Of a DNA stretch of 64,000 nt, positions 43,854 to 53,449 are shown in pieces (positions within the stretch are counted from its first letter, which is position 1; the number at the start of each line of letters is the position of its first letter). Source of the DNA: an uncultured Eubacteriales bacterium (GTDB lineage Bacteria; Bacillota; Clostridia; Oscillospirales; Acutalibacteraceae); assembly GCA_934446475.1 (NCBI GenBank), contig CAKSEH010000005.1, forward strand, positions 42,472 to 106,471, read 5' to 3'. The notes beneath the pieces were generated by a model. It saw only the letters and a list, made by a program, of their open reading frames with translations, made no database searches and was not told the origin of the DNA. A program made the position numbers and the translations under genes.

Positions 43854-44521
43854 CAAATTTGAGTCCCTTTTGAAATAATATCAAGTATCATATTGAGAGA
43901 ACCGTTAAAATCAAGTTCGGATGTGTCTGCCACGGTTGCATCCGAAGCAGGTTTCAGCGGTGCTATTTCTCTGTGAGAATCGTTATAATCACGTTTTACC
44001 ATATCATTGTAAATATCGTCATAGGAAACATCCATTCCTTTTTCTTTAAGCTCGTTGAAACGGCGTTCGGCACGCACTTTCGGAGAAGCCGTAAGAAAGA
44101 TCTTCACCGTTGCATCGGGCAGAACCACGGTTCCTATATCCCTGCCGTCCATAATGACATTGTTATCTTTCGCAAGATTCCTTTGCATATCAAGCAAGAA
44201 TGCCCTGACCTGCGGTCTTGCGGAAACCGCCGACGCCATCATAGACGCCTGCGGCGTCCTTATACTCTCGGTAATATCCTCACCGTCAAGAAAAACACGC
44301 TGTTCTCCGTCAACAAATTTGATATTTATATCCGTATCTTTTAAAATGCTGTCAATATCACAGTTAAGTTCACTGTCGAATCCGCAATTTAAAAACTTAA
44401 GGCCCACTGTGCGGTAAAGCGCACCCGTATCCACATATATAAACCCGAGTTTTTCCGCTGCCGCCCTTGCGAGCGTGCTCTTTCCGGCTCCTGCCGGACC
44501 GTCGATAGCTACAGTTATCAT
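43853..44521 (-). CDS. cmk: Cytidylate kinase
   Basis: 222 residues. The P-loop GPAGAGKSTLARAAAEKLG, VDTGALYRTVG and MDGRDIGTVVLPDA are typical. It phosphorylates CMP and dCMP. cmk next to ispH-S1 is a standard clostridial arrangement, and the two genes overlap here. Confidence 0.95.
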   Translation of the reverse strand: MITVAIDGPAGAGKSTLARAAAEKLGFIYVDTGALYRTVGLKFLNCGFDSELNCDIDSILKDTDINIKFVDGEQRVFLDGEDITESIRTPQASMMASAVSARPQVRAFLLDMQRNLAKDNNVIMDGRDIGTVVLPDATVKIFLTASPKVRAERRFNELKEKGMDVSYDDIYNDMVKRDYNDSHREIAPLKPASDATVADTSELDFNGSLNMILDIISKGTQI

Positions 44522-44542
44522 AATACTGAGTTCCCCTTACTT

Positions 44543-45802
44543 TTAAATTTCATTGTTCAATTGTTTTTTTGCTGCCCTGCCTGCGGCATATCCCGTTGAA
44601 AAGGCTATTTGCAGATTAAAACCGCCCGTATAAGCGTCAACATCGATTACTTCTCCGGCAAAATACAGGTTGTTCTTAAGTTTTGATCTCATATCCGTCG
44701 GTTCTATTTCCTTAACCGAAACTCCGCCCGATGTTATTATAGCTTCTTCTATAGGTCTTGTTGCGGTTATATGAAGTTCCATTCCTTTGACAACCTCAAC
44801 AAGCTTTTTGCGCTGTTGACGGTTTACGGAATTTATTTTTGTGCTGCCTTCTATCCCGGCAAGCGAAAGCACCGTCGGCACAAGGCTCTTAGGGAGAAGA
44901 GAAAAAAGAGCGTTTCCTATATCCTTATTAAGTTCACCGGAAAAGTCCCTTAATATACGCCTGTCTAGCTGTTCTTCGCTTAACGCCGGTTTTAAATCTA
45001 TAACAGCGGTATATTTTTCGGGGACAATTCCTTTAAGTTTTGCCGAAGCACTGAGCACAAGAGGCCCCGATATGCCGAAATGCGTAAAAAGCATTTCGCC
45101 GAGTTCGCTGAAGACAGGTTTCTTCTTTCCGCTTTCATATACCGAAACCGTTACATTTTTAAGTGTAAGTCCGGAAAGTCTCGAGCAAAAGCCCTCGTGA
45201 CATTCAAGAGGTACCAAAGAAGGTGTTGCCTCTGTTACGGTATGTCCCGCAAGAGATGCAAATCTGTAACCGTCCCCCGTAGAGCCTGTTGAAGGATACG
45301 ATTTACCGCCGGTTGCGATTATAACGGCGTCGGCTTTTAAAGAAGAGCCGTCGGAAAATATAACGGAAGATACTTTGTCTCCTTCAAAAAAAAGACTTTC
45401 AACCGTTTTGCTTATTATTTTATTGCCTGCTTTTTTATTTGCGTTTACAAGAGCGTCAACTATATCGGAAGCTTTATCCGACACAGGAAAAACTCTGTTT
45501 CCCCTCTCAGTTTTAAGCGGCACTCCGTTTGACTCAAAAAATCTCATTGTATCGTAAGACGAAAATCCCGAAAACGCCGAATAAAGAAATTTGCCGTTAT
45601 GTGCAACATTTTTTATAAGCGTATCAACATCACAATTGTTTGTGACATTGCATCTTCCTTTTCCCGTTATCATAAGCTTTCTTGCGGGACGTTGATTTTT
45701 TTCCGCAATAACCGTTTCAAAGCCGCTGTCCACCGCAGCCGCCCCTGCGGCAAGACCTGCCGCACCTCCGCCTATTATAATAAGTCTCTTCAAAGCCAAC
45801 AC
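44543..45802 (-). CDS. FAD-dependent oxidoreductase, HI0933/BaiN-like
   Basis: 419 residues. N-terminal FAD Rossmann fold LIIIGGGAAGLAAGAAA, then MITGKGRCNVTN, and ATGGKSYPSTGSTGDGYRFA; the end has FAGEVIDVDAYTGGFNLQIAFSTG. The family includes BaiN, linked to bile acid dehydroxylation, but most members have no known substrate and sit beside cmk-ispH in Clostridia. The start is a GTG at 45802; a TTG at 45793 is possible. Confidence 0.88.
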   Translation of the reverse strand: MLALKRLIIIGGGAAGLAAGAAAVDSGFETVIAEKNQRPARKLMITGKGRCNVTNNCDVDTLIKNVAHNGKFLYSAFSGFSSYDTMRFFESNGVPLKTERGNRVFPVSDKASDIVDALVNANKKAGNKIISKTVESLFFEGDKVSSVIFSDGSSLKADAVIIATGGKSYPSTGSTGDGYRFASLAGHTVTEATPSLVPLECHEGFCSRLSGLTLKNVTVSVYESGKKKPVFSELGEMLFTHFGISGPLVLSASAKLKGIVPEKYTAVIDLKPALSEEQLDRRILRDFSGELNKDIGNALFSLLPKSLVPTVLSLAGIEGSTKINSVNRQQRKKLVEVVKGMELHITATRPIEEAIITSGGVSVKEIEPTDMRSKLKNNLYFAGEVIDVDAYTGGFNLQIAFSTGYAAGRAAKKQLNNEI

Positions 45803-45847
45803 CCCCGTCCTTTCAGACTATTTTACACCTGTTTCAAGCAAAAGTAA

Positions 45848-45863
45848 AGAGCCGTAAGGCTCT
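45848..45863 (-). terminator. Short terminator-like hairpin
   Basis: AGAGCC (45848-45853) with GGCTCT (45858-45863), 4-nt loop, with T-rich stretches on both sides. It lies between the membrane protein gene and the flavoprotein gene. Confidence 0.55.
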
Positions 45864-45889
45864 CTACTGTTTTTATATCTTTTAAGTTT

Positions 45890-46420
45890 TTATTTTTTTG
45901 CAAGTTTTTTTATCTGCGGATGTATTCTTATCATATAAAGCGCACCCATTTTGGAGATTGCTATATCGTAGAACACGAATGTAATATTACACAAAACCAT
46001 AAAAATATAAACTCCGTATTTCCCGAGTTCGCCGAAAGAATCGATACTTATGTTCATCAGGAATTTCGTAACTGCATATATCAGCCCGAGCGAACAATTC
46101 AAAACCGCAAACTTGATTACCCATTCTAACACTCTGCTTCTTATCTTTTCAATGAGCGCTTTAAGAATCGGATAATATCCGAGCAAACATATGTAAACCG
46201 CAGCCGCCTCCGGTTCTGCGCTTATTATCGCTATTGCCGCACTCACGGCATACGAGGCGAACGCATATCCTATCCCCGCTTCAACGAGCGGCATTATCAT
46301 AAACAACCCCGCTATACCCGGAATAGCATATGTAAGATACGGAAAATAGCTTGTAAGCATAAAAGCGGCAGCAAGAGCCGCAGTTATTGCGCAAAGGGTC
46401 AGCCTGGCAGTTTTTTTCAA
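45890..46420 (-). CDS. Integral membrane protein of unknown function
   Basis: 176 residues from a TTG at 46420 with GGAG about 9 bp before it. Five or six hydrophobic helices (LTLCAITAALAAAFMLTSYF, YAIPGIAGLFMIMPLVEAGIGYAF, YAVSAAIAIISA, YGVYIFMVLCNITFVFYDIAI) and a basic tail. The shape is like the S components of ECF importers, but no binding motif is clear. The second copy of the seven-hairpin element ends 20 bp upstream of its start, so its leader is made by that element. Confidence 0.7.
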   Translation of the reverse strand: MKKTARLTLCAITAALAAAFMLTSYFPYLTYAIPGIAGLFMIMPLVEAGIGYAFASYAVSAAIAIISAEPEAAAVYICLLGYYPILKALIEKIRSRVLEWVIKFAVLNCSLGLIYAVTKFLMNISIDSFGELGKYGVYIFMVLCNITFVFYDIAISKMGALYMIRIHPQIKKLAKK

Positions 46421-46439
46421 ATTTTATCACTCCGCAGAA

Positions 46440-46652
46440 TAAAATGGCTATTGAAAGTCAAAATAGTGTAAAACTACACTGTTTCGACACCAAATCTTTG
46501 ATTTGGTCACAAATTTTCTTTGAAAATTTGTCAATGTCCATTGCAATGAATATAGGCAAAATTGAATTTGTGAAAATTTAATTTTGCTCAAGACCGATAA
46601 AATCGGCTTGTCGAAACAATTTTTGGTGTTTCGACATTCTATAATCATTATA
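46440..46652 (-). mobile_element. Seven-hairpin MITE-like element, copy 2
   Basis: Same sequence as 18839-19052 in reverse orientation with about eight differences by eye, some of which weaken stems. The right end (CATTA then TA at 46651-46652) is conserved; the left end (TA at 46440-46441, then AAATGG) is slightly worn. It lies 7 bp after the stop of the J-domain gene and 20 bp before the start of the membrane protein gene. Confidence 0.8.
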
Positions 46653-46659
46653 AAAAGTA

Positions 46660-47262
46660 TCAGCAGCAGGGTATAAGATCTCCGCCCATACATTCACAGC
46701 AGCAGTCGGCACATATAAGTCCCTGACACACATCACAGGCAGAACATCCGCTCTGTCCGCCGTAAGAGCGATAAGGATTGTTATACTGCGCCCCCGCCTG
46801 ACGGGATGCATTGTTCATTGCATTCGCATACTCGCCGTTTGAAGGATCCATTCTGCAAGCCGTCGCAAAGCTCGTATACGCCTGGTCAAACCAACCTCTG
46901 CGATATAACACGGTTCCGTTTAAGAAATACCATTCTGCATTTCTTGAAGCCGCAGGAACACCGTCAAGCAGTTCCTGTGCCTGTTCAAGCATCCCTCTGT
47001 TTATAAGGGAACGCACATCGGGAAATGCCGACGGCCCCGACGCATTCGAGCCTGCAGCACTGCTTCCTGCGCCTCTTCGCTCACTCATAATCATATCGTA
47101 TGCGTCGTTTATTTCTTTCATCTTTTCGCCGGCAAGGTCTGAAAGAGGGTTATCGGCGTAATTATCGGGGTGGTACTTCCTCGCAAGTTTTCGGTAAGCG
47201 TCTTTTATTTCTTCGTCCGTCGAAGATCTTGACACTCCGAGCACTGCATATGGGTCGTTCAT
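46660..47262 (-). CDS. J-domain protein with Cys-rich C-terminus
   Basis: 200 residues. J domain over residues 1-65 with the HPD motif ([11 protein letters not shown]), which stimulates DnaK ATPase. Next come a Ser/Ala/Gly linker and a TPR-like segment ([27 protein letters not shown]), then a tail dense in cysteine ([20 protein letters not shown]) that may bind metal. It overlaps the DUF5685-like gene by 4 bp, a pairing common in Clostridia. Client unknown. Confidence 0.88.
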   Translation of the reverse strand: MNDPYAVLGVSRSSTDEEIKDAYRKLARKYHPDNYADNPLSDLAGEKMKEINDAYDMIMSERRGAGSSAAGSNASGPSAFPDVRSLINRGMLEQAQELLDGVPAASRNAEWYFLNGTVLYRRGWFDQAYTSFATACRMDPSNGEYANAMNNASRQAGAQYNNPYRSYGGQSGCSACDVCQGLICADCCCECMGGDLIPCC

Positions 47263-48107
47263 TTCAAAAGCTCCTTTTTAAAGGTTTCCTCAAGACCGGA
47301 ATATATTATATTTCCGAGTATGGGTTTATATTTTTTAATATCAAGCAATTCAAAGGCTTTCGCCGCCTCGTTTATACAAAAATAAAGCTGCGGGCGTGCC
47401 CTTTCGGCGACATATTCTTTCACACTGCCGCCGGCATCTGCCTTAAAAACATTGTAAGAACCGCTTTTAATATCATCTTCAAGGTCACAGGCGGCATCAA
47501 GAATATAAATATATCTTCCTATACAGTATCCTATTCTCCCGAGCACCCTTTTTTGAGATACATCGTCAGAACAAAGCATAAATATTTTTGACAGCGCCTT
47601 CGCCGTAGGGTCACAGGCACGGTCAAGTTCGGGAGAATCCGACGATTCAACGGCATTTTGCTCCTTAATATAATCCGACACTGTATCGTTTATATCGGGG
47701 TAAAGCCGTGCGGCCTTTCTATGCGCTTTTGAAAACATCGGCTTTAAAAGAATATATCCTATTTTTTTAAGACCCTTTTCATCACTGATATTATCAAGCA
47801 GCTTATAATACATCATAATCATAGCGGCAGCGGCAGGCATATCTATATCCGACATATCCTTACAGTAACTGCATTTTTTAAGGGGATTAAATGCGCAGCG
47901 TTTTTTCTCAAATCCGCCGCAGCCGTCCTTTAAAGACATATTGAGCAAAGCAAGGAATGTAAAGTCATAACTTAAAGTAAGTCTTGAAAGGAAACCGTAA
48001 CTTCTGCCGAGTTTCTTACACAGAGAACAGTAAACGGCTTTATAGGTATCGTATTCCTTAACCTTAAGCTCACCTTTATCTATTCTCACATATCCGAACA
48101 CATTCAC
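47259..48107 (-). CDS. DUF5685-like protein
   Basis: 282 residues, no signal peptide. Conserved start [20 protein letters not shown], and cysteine motifs [13 protein letters not shown] and [14 protein letters not shown]. Mostly alpha-helical, with [22 protein letters not shown], which recalls the Asp-rich helices of isoprenoid-synthase-like folds. Function unknown. Overlaps the J-domain gene and is the first gene of that pair. Confidence 0.8.
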   Translation of the reverse strand: MNVFGYVRIDKGELKVKEYDTYKAVYCSLCKKLGRSYGFLSRLTLSYDFTFLALLNMSLKDGCGGFEKKRCAFNPLKKCSYCKDMSDIDMPAAAAMIMMYYKLLDNISDEKGLKKIGYILLKPMFSKAHRKAARLYPDINDTVSDYIKEQNAVESSDSPELDRACDPTAKALSKIFMLCSDDVSQKRVLGRIGYCIGRYIYILDAACDLEDDIKSGSYNVFKADAGGSVKEYVAERARPQLYFCINEAAKAFELLDIKKYKPILGNIIYSGLEETFKKELLK

Positions 48108-48178
48108 ACCGCCTTATCGTATGAAATCATTTTAAATAATAAATTCCGCAAAATGGTGAATAATGTGTAAATAAACCG

Positions 48179-51019
48179 TTATTTAAGCAGTTTTTTCAGG
48201 AATTTCCCCGTATATGAAGCCTTACAGCGACAAATTTCCTCGGGAGTACCGCAGCAAACAACGGTTCCTCCCCTATTGCCGCCCTCGGGTCCCAAATCTA
48301 TTATATGGTCTGCGGTTTTTATGACATCGAGATTATGCTCAATAACAAGCACGGTGTTGCCGCCGTCAACAAGGCGCTGCAAAACATTTATAAGCTGATG
48401 AACATCAGCGGTATGAAGACCGGTCGTAGGTTCGTCGAGTATATATACCGTTTTACCCGTAGGCCGTTTTGAAAGTTCGGTTGCAAGTTTAACTCTCTGT
48501 GCCTCGCCGCCCGAAAGGGTCGTTGCAGGCTGTCCTATCTTCACATATCCGAGCCCGACATCGCAAAGCGTTTTAAGCTTTCTGTGAATTTTCGGTATGC
48601 TCTCAAAGAAATACATCCCTTCTTCAACGGTCATTTCAAGCACATCGTGAATATTTTTATCTTTATACTTAATGCTGAGCGTTTCCCTGTTATATCTTTT
48701 GCCTTCGCATACTTCACAGGGAACATAAATATCAGGCAAAAAGTGCATTTCGATTTTTATTATACCGTCTCCGCAGCACGCCTCGCATCTTCCGCCTTTG
48801 ACATTAAACGAAAATCTTCCGGCGTTATAGCCGTGAGCCTTTGCGTCCTTTGTGGATGCAAAAAGTTCTCGGATATCGTTAAAAACGCCGGTATATGTCG
48901 CAGGATTACTTCTGGGCGTTCTGCCTATCGGAGACTGATCTATATTTATTACCTTATCCAAAAGCTCAACGCCCTGTACGGAGCCGAACTTCCCGGGAAT
49001 AGTTTTTGCCTTATTAAGCTTATTTGCAAGAACCTTATAGATTATATCGTTTACAAGCGATGATTTTCCGCTGCCGGAAACTCCCGTAACGCAGACGAAC
49101 TCTCCGAGCGGAATTTTAACATCTATACCTTTAAGATTATTTTCCTCGGCTCCCCTTATCTCAAGGAAACCGCCGTTGCCTTTTCTGCGTTCTTTCGGAA
49201 CGGGAATTTTTTTTCTGCCCGTAAGATAATCCGAGGTTACCGACTCGGTGCAGCCCTCAAGCTGCTTCGGCGTTCCGGCAAAAACTACATTTCCGCCGTG
49301 AATACCGGCTCCGGGCCCGATATCAACTATAAAGTCCGCCTCACGCATAGTATCCTCATCGTGCTCGACAACAATAAGAGTGTTGCCTAAATCACGAAGA
49401 TTTTTAAGCGTTGCAAGCAATTTTTCATTATCACGTTGATGAAGACCGATACTCGGTTCGTCAAGGATATAAAGAACACCCATAAGAGATGAACCTATCT
49501 GGGTGGCAAGCCTTATCCGCTGACTTTCACCTCCGGAAAGAGTGCCTGACGAACGGGAAAGCGAAAGATAATCAAGACCCACACTTACAAGAAATGACAG
49601 TCTTTCTTTAATTTCCTTTAAAATGGGATTTGCTATCATAGAATCTTTTTCGCCGAAGGACAGACCCTCGATAAATTTCAGCGAATCAACTACTGCCATA
49701 TCGCAAAATTCCATAATATTTTTGCCGCCTATCGTAACCGCAAGGTACTCATCTTTGAGCCTTCTTCCCTTGCAGTCCGGACAGTCGCTTTCGGTCATAT
49801 AGCTCTCAAGCTCCGCTCTTGCATACTCGCTTGAAGTGCTCTTGTACCGACGCTCAATATTGTTTATAACGCCCTCAAACGGCGCCTCATACGTCCCGCC
49901 GCCGAGCTGTGTGTTTCTTCTGAGTTTAAGCTTTGTATCCCCCGTACCGTATAAAACGGCCTTTTTAGCGTTCTCGGGAATATCTTTCCACGGTGTATTT
50001 ATATCAAATCCGAAATGATCCGCAATTCCTTTGTAATACATCTGCGCTATGGCTCCGGCATCGGGATGAAACCACGAATTGACTCCCCACCCCGAAACTT
50101 TTATGCAGCCGTCAATAAGAGACTTGTCCTCATCGCCCACAATAAGCCTCGGGTCTGTTTTCATAAAGACTCCGATGCCGGTACAGGTAGGACAAGCGCC
50201 GAGAGGATTGTTGAACGAAAACATAGTAGGTGTAAGCTCGGGAATGCTTATTCCGTGTTCTTCACAGGCATAGCTCTGTGAAAAACGGATCTCTTTTGAG
50301 CCGACAACATCAACGGCAAGCAATCCGGAAGAAACCTTGAGTGCCGTTTCGATACTGTCCGTAAGTCTTGAACGTATCCCGTCCTTTATCACGAGGCGGT
50401 CCACTACCACCTCGATAGTATGCTTTTTATTTTTTTCAAGTTTTATTTCTTCGGAAAGATCATAAATATTGCCGTCTATCCTGACTCTTGAATATCCGGA
50501 TTTTCTCAGTGACAACAGTTCTTTTGCGTGCTCGCCTTTCCGCCCCATAACAACCGGAGACAAAAGCTGAATTTTACTGCCCTGAGACAATGATAACACG
50601 GTATCTACTATGTTATCGGTAGGTTGCATTTTAATTTCTTTACCGCATACCGGACAGTGCGGAATACCTACCCTTGCATACAAAAGACGGAGATAATCGT
50701 AAATTTCCGTAACTGTTCCGACTGTTGACCTCGGATTTTTCGACGTCGTTTTCTGGTCTATCGATATCGCCGGAGATAGGCCCTCGATGCTGTCAACCGC
50801 AGGTTTTTCCATCTGACCCAAAAACTGCCTTGCATAAGAAGAAAGCGACTCTACATAACGCCTCTGCCCTTCGGCATATATCGTATCAAAAGCAAGGGAT
50901 GACTTGCCGCTCCCCGAAAGTCCCGTAAAAACGACCAGTTTATCACGGGGAATTTCAACATCGACATTTTTTAGATTATGTTCCCTTGCGCCGTGAACTA
51001 TAATTTTATCGTTAGCCAA
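48179..51019 (-). CDS. uvrA: Excinuclease ABC subunit A
   Basis: 946 residues, full length. Two ABC modules: Walker [15 protein letters not shown] and [13 protein letters not shown], signatures [12 protein letters not shown] and [12 protein letters not shown]. Zinc modules with [24 protein letters not shown] and CEACCGDG. It finds bulky DNA lesions with UvrB in nucleotide excision repair. uvrB lies ~2.4 kb away, not in the same operon. Confidence 0.97.
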   Translation of the reverse strand: MANDKIIVHGAREHNLKNVDVEIPRDKLVVFTGLSGSGKSSLAFDTIYAEGQRRYVESLSSYARQFLGQMEKPAVDSIEGLSPAISIDQKTTSKNPRSTVGTVTEIYDYLRLLYARVGIPHCPVCGKEIKMQPTDNIVDTVLSLSQGSKIQLLSPVVMGRKGEHAKELLSLRKSGYSRVRIDGNIYDLSEEIKLEKNKKHTIEVVVDRLVIKDGIRSRLTDSIETALKVSSGLLAVDVVGSKEIRFSQSYACEEHGISIPELTPTMFSFNNPLGACPTCTGIGVFMKTDPRLIVGDEDKSLIDGCIKVSGWGVNSWFHPDAGAIAQMYYKGIADHFGFDINTPWKDIPENAKKAVLYGTGDTKLKLRRNTQLGGGTYEAPFEGVINNIERRYKSTSSEYARAELESYMTESDCPDCKGRRLKDEYLAVTIGGKNIMEFCDMAVVDSLKFIEGLSFGEKDSMIANPILKEIKERLSFLVSVGLDYLSLSRSSGTLSGGESQRIRLATQIGSSLMGVLYILDEPSIGLHQRDNEKLLATLKNLRDLGNTLIVVEHDEDTMREADFIVDIGPGAGIHGGNVVFAGTPKQLEGCTESVTSDYLTGRKKIPVPKERRKGNGGFLEIRGAEENNLKGIDVKIPLGEFVCVTGVSGSGKSSLVNDIIYKVLANKLNKAKTIPGKFGSVQGVELLDKVINIDQSPIGRTPRSNPATYTGVFNDIRELFASTKDAKAHGYNAGRFSFNVKGGRCEACCGDGIIKIEMHFLPDIYVPCEVCEGKRYNRETLSIKYKDKNIHDVLEMTVEEGMYFFESIPKIHRKLKTLCDVGLGYVKIGQPATTLSGGEAQRVKLATELSKRPTGKTVYILDEPTTGLHTADVHQLINVLQRLVDGGNTVLVIEHNLDVIKTADHIIDLGPEGGNRGGTVVCCGTPEEICRCKASYTGKFLKKLLK

Positions 51020-51109
51020 AAAAATATCTCCTTTTTATTTCATTATGCCCACATAAGTCAAAAACAAATGTTCGGAACATATTTTACAGCAATTTTTTTA
51101 AAAAGTAAA

Positions 51110-51313
51110 CTATTTTTTCTTAAATTCCCGACCGGTTATAAGATAATCTATGGATACATTGTAGTATTCCGACATTTTCTGAAGCATAGCAAGACTCGGT
51201 TCCCGCTTCCCGTTTTCATAATGAGACAAAGCCTCTCTGGAAATATTAAGATCCATTGCCACTTTCAGTTGGTTTAAATTTTTTTGTTTTCTTATTGCCT
51301 TAAGGTAAATCAT
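51110..51313 (-). CDS. Small XRE-family repressor
   Basis: 67 residues from the ATG at 51313 (AGAGGTG 6 bp before it). A single HTH_3 domain: LKAIRKQKNLNQLKVAMDLNISREALSHYENGKREPSLAML (in pieces), ending in a lysine tail. It is divergent from the TPR-like gene, and repeated TGTTAC sites lie between them, so it probably controls both. Confidence 0.88.
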   Translation of the reverse strand: MIYLKAIRKQKNLNQLKVAMDLNISREALSHYENGKREPSLAMLQKMSEYYNVSIDYLITGREFKKK

Positions 51314-51336
51314 AATAAGCACCTCTTGACATTATC

Positions 51337-51375
51337 GTAACAATTTGTTACAATTATTATGTTACATTTTGTTAC
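51337..51375. promoter_or_regulatory. Repeated TGTTAC operator between divergent genes
   Basis: GTAACA (51337-51342) faces TGTTAC (51346-51351) as an inverted pair, followed by direct TGTTAC at 51360-51365 and 51370-51375. The cluster fills the space between the XRE gene and the TPR-like gene, as expected for the repressor's own site. Confidence 0.7.
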
Positions 51376-51390
51376 ATAAGGGGCTTGAAT

Positions 51391-52695
51391 ATGAATATAA
51401 AAGAATTTTTGATTAAAATTCGGGGCAACAAAAAAGTTTTAATTATTGTCTTAATTGTTTTTACAGTCATACTTATTTCGTCAACATCGCTGATAATTTT
51501 CAACCGAATAAATCTAAAAAACAAATATGACATAGCTATGCAATGCTTTAACAATAAAAACTACGCTGCAGCAGCCGACAAATTTTTAGATCTTGAAGAT
51601 TATAAAGATTCAAAAAGTATGTATAAAAAATCCGAACTTTGTCTTACCGATGTCTATATTTCAAACGGGAAATATACACAGGCCCTTGATATTTTAAGAA
51701 AAATAGGCAATTGTGACGATCAAACAAAATACTGCATCAACTCCGCCGCAAAATTTTACGCCAAAAACGATATTCCGGGGCTTTACTATTTTCTTTCGAA
51801 TTTATATGAGAGCGAAAAAGAACTTTTAATAAATTCGCAAATGCTTTGGTATGTGTGCGGCTGCCATTATTTTAATGAAAAAAATTTCGTAATTGCACAG
51901 ACAGCCTTTGAAAACGCCTCAAATTACCAAAAAGCGGAAGAGTATTCAAATTTATCCGCATATTGCGAAGGGGTAAGGCTTTGCAATGAAGGAAAGTTAT
52001 GCCCAGCGGCAGAAAAATTTAAGCCTTTGGCAGAAAGGAAATTTCTTAATTCCGTTAAACTTGCAATCGAAATAAGAAAAACGCTTATATGCGGAGGTTG
52101 GAAAAGGCCAAACAACGGAACAGAGGATGTTTTGCTTGCAATTGAGGGTAATGACGATGTAATCAATATGATATATGCCCCTACGGACAGCAGCGGTAAA
52201 AAGCTGACAGCATCACAAAGCAGAGGGTATCGAATAATAACCGCATATGACGGTTATGTTATGGTAGATGCCCAAACGGCAAAAACAACTACCGGTATAT
52301 ATATTTCCGGCGATTCAAATCACTATACTCTTACATTTTCCGATGGGATTTTCAGCGGAAACAGTTTTGAAAGCGCCGGAACAACCGGAAATAAAAGCTA
52401 TACTATCAACTATGATTTTCCCTCTATCAGTGAAGGAGACATTTCCCAAACCGTTTCCGACTATTCGCAAACGCTGCCTCCTGTCAAATCCGCCAATTCG
52501 GTTGAAAGTTCAAAAACCACGAACAAAAAAAATAACAACAGTAAAAGCAGGGACAATACCTCAACTGCTCCCGATGATTTAAAATCAAACAGCGGCCGCA
52601 CAAACACTTCCGCAGGAAACAATTCATCCGACACCCGATATCAGGAACCGGACAACGAGCAGATAGATGAAATTACAAAACATCACCATTCATAA
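51391..52695 (+). CDS. TPR-like membrane protein, 5' part of a stop-interrupted gene
   Basis: 434 residues from the ATG at 51391 (AAGGGG 7 bp before it) up to an in-frame TAA at 52693. One N-terminal membrane helix (KVLIIVLIVFTVILISSTSLIIF), then TPR-like helices with repeated Asn-Tyr motifs (NNKNYAAAADKFLDLEDYKDS, NGKYTQALDILRKIGN), a beta domain, and a Ser/Thr/Asn/Lys-rich linker. The same frame stays open after the TAA for 146 more codons and encodes a zinc-ribbon-like motif, so the natural protein was probably ~580 residues. Function unknown. Confidence 0.75.
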   Translation: MNIKEFLIKIRGNKKVLIIVLIVFTVILISSTSLIIFNRINLKNKYDIAMQCFNNKNYAAAADKFLDLEDYKDSKSMYKKSELCLTDVYISNGKYTQALDILRKIGNCDDQTKYCINSAAKFYAKNDIPGLYYFLSNLYESEKELLINSQMLWYVCGCHYFNEKNFVIAQTAFENASNYQKAEEYSNLSAYCEGVRLCNEGKLCPAAEKFKPLAERKFLNSVKLAIEIRKTLICGGWKRPNNGTEDVLLAIEGNDDVINMIYAPTDSSGKKLTASQSRGYRIITAYDGYVMVDAQTAKTTTGIYISGDSNHYTLTFSDGIFSGNSFESAGTTGNKSYTINYDFPSISEGDISQTVSDYSQTLPPVKSANSVESSKTTNKKNNNSKSRDNTSTAPDDLKSNSGRTNTSAGNNSSDTRYQEPDNEQIDEITKHHHS

Positions 52696-53136
52696 CGTCC
52701 GGCAACCTGCACAGAACCCGAAAGGTGTTCTTGCGGAGCCGAACAAGGAACTGCATTAGGTCACAGTTTCAGGAGAGGTTGGTGCGACCGTTGCGGTCAA
52801 CATAATCCCGATTTACCTACACAAAGTTCTTTTAAGGTGGAAAAATGTGCATCCGCCGTTTACAACGGATGCACAATAAGTCTCGGTTCTTACAGTATCA
52901 AAAATTTGGATGACTATTTTGAAGGCGGTTCGGAAATAAAAATTGATGCGGAAGTAACACAGTCAGGAAATACCGCCCTTATAATCGTAGAGTTTTACGA
53001 TAAAAACAACCGTCTTTTAAGCAGACAGACCCCTCAATGGTACAGCGGCTTCGGACTCTCGGTAGGATATAAGTCCGATTTCACGGTAACTATTCCGTCA
53101 GGTACTGAAATTATCAAAATAAGGAGCGCTCAATAA
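52696..53136 (+). pseudogene. In-frame 3' continuation of the TPR-like gene after a nonsense codon
   Basis: In the same frame as 51391, directly after TAA: RPATCTEPERCSCGAEQGTALGH, then GWCDRCGQ (quoted in pieces), a cysteine motif common in clostridial surface proteins, followed by a ~95-residue beta domain ending IIKIRSAQ. A GTG at 52837 could start only the last part and has no clear reason to. A single base (TAT or TAC to TAA) would explain the break. Mutation, sequencing error or read-through all fit. Confidence 0.75.
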
Positions 53137-53348
53137 TGGGTTACTTTGGGAGTTTTTATTCGGTTGGCTCCGTCATACTCGGTGTTTTGCTTATAGCAGT
53201 CGGCGGAACACTTGTTTCTGCGGCGAAAAATGATTCAAATGATGAAAAGGCAGGAAGTATGAAAACAAAGGGATTTTCAAGTCTGATAATCGGGATTTTC
53301 TGGCTGATATTTACAATTCTTAATTTAATAGATTACTATAAATATTAG
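53136..53348 (+). CDS. Small membrane protein
   Basis: 70 residues with two hydrophobic helices (FYSVGSVILGVLLIAVGGTLVSA and GFSSLIIGIFWLIFTILNLIDYY) joined by a short Asp/Lys/Ser-rich loop. Its ATG overlaps the stop of the interrupted gene (TAATG), so it was coupled to the full-length reading frame. No family recognised. Confidence 0.65.
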   Translation: MGYFGSFYSVGSVILGVLLIAVGGTLVSAAKNDSNDEKAGSMKTKGFSSLIIGIFWLIFTILNLIDYYKY

Positions 53349-53408
53349 GTGACTCGGGCGTTTGTTTTACCGACTGTTTCGTACAAATTTGAAAACTAAA
53401 ACAAACCG

Positions 53409-53445
53409 GGGCTGTATAGTTTGAAAAATTCAAACTATACAGCCC
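53409..53445. terminator. Bidirectional terminator
   Basis: 17-bp perfect stem (53409-53425 with 53429-53445), 3-nt loop, T-rich on both sides. It serves the small membrane protein gene (+) and uvrB (-), whose stop is 5 bp away. Confidence 0.9.
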
Positions 53446-53449
53446 GATT

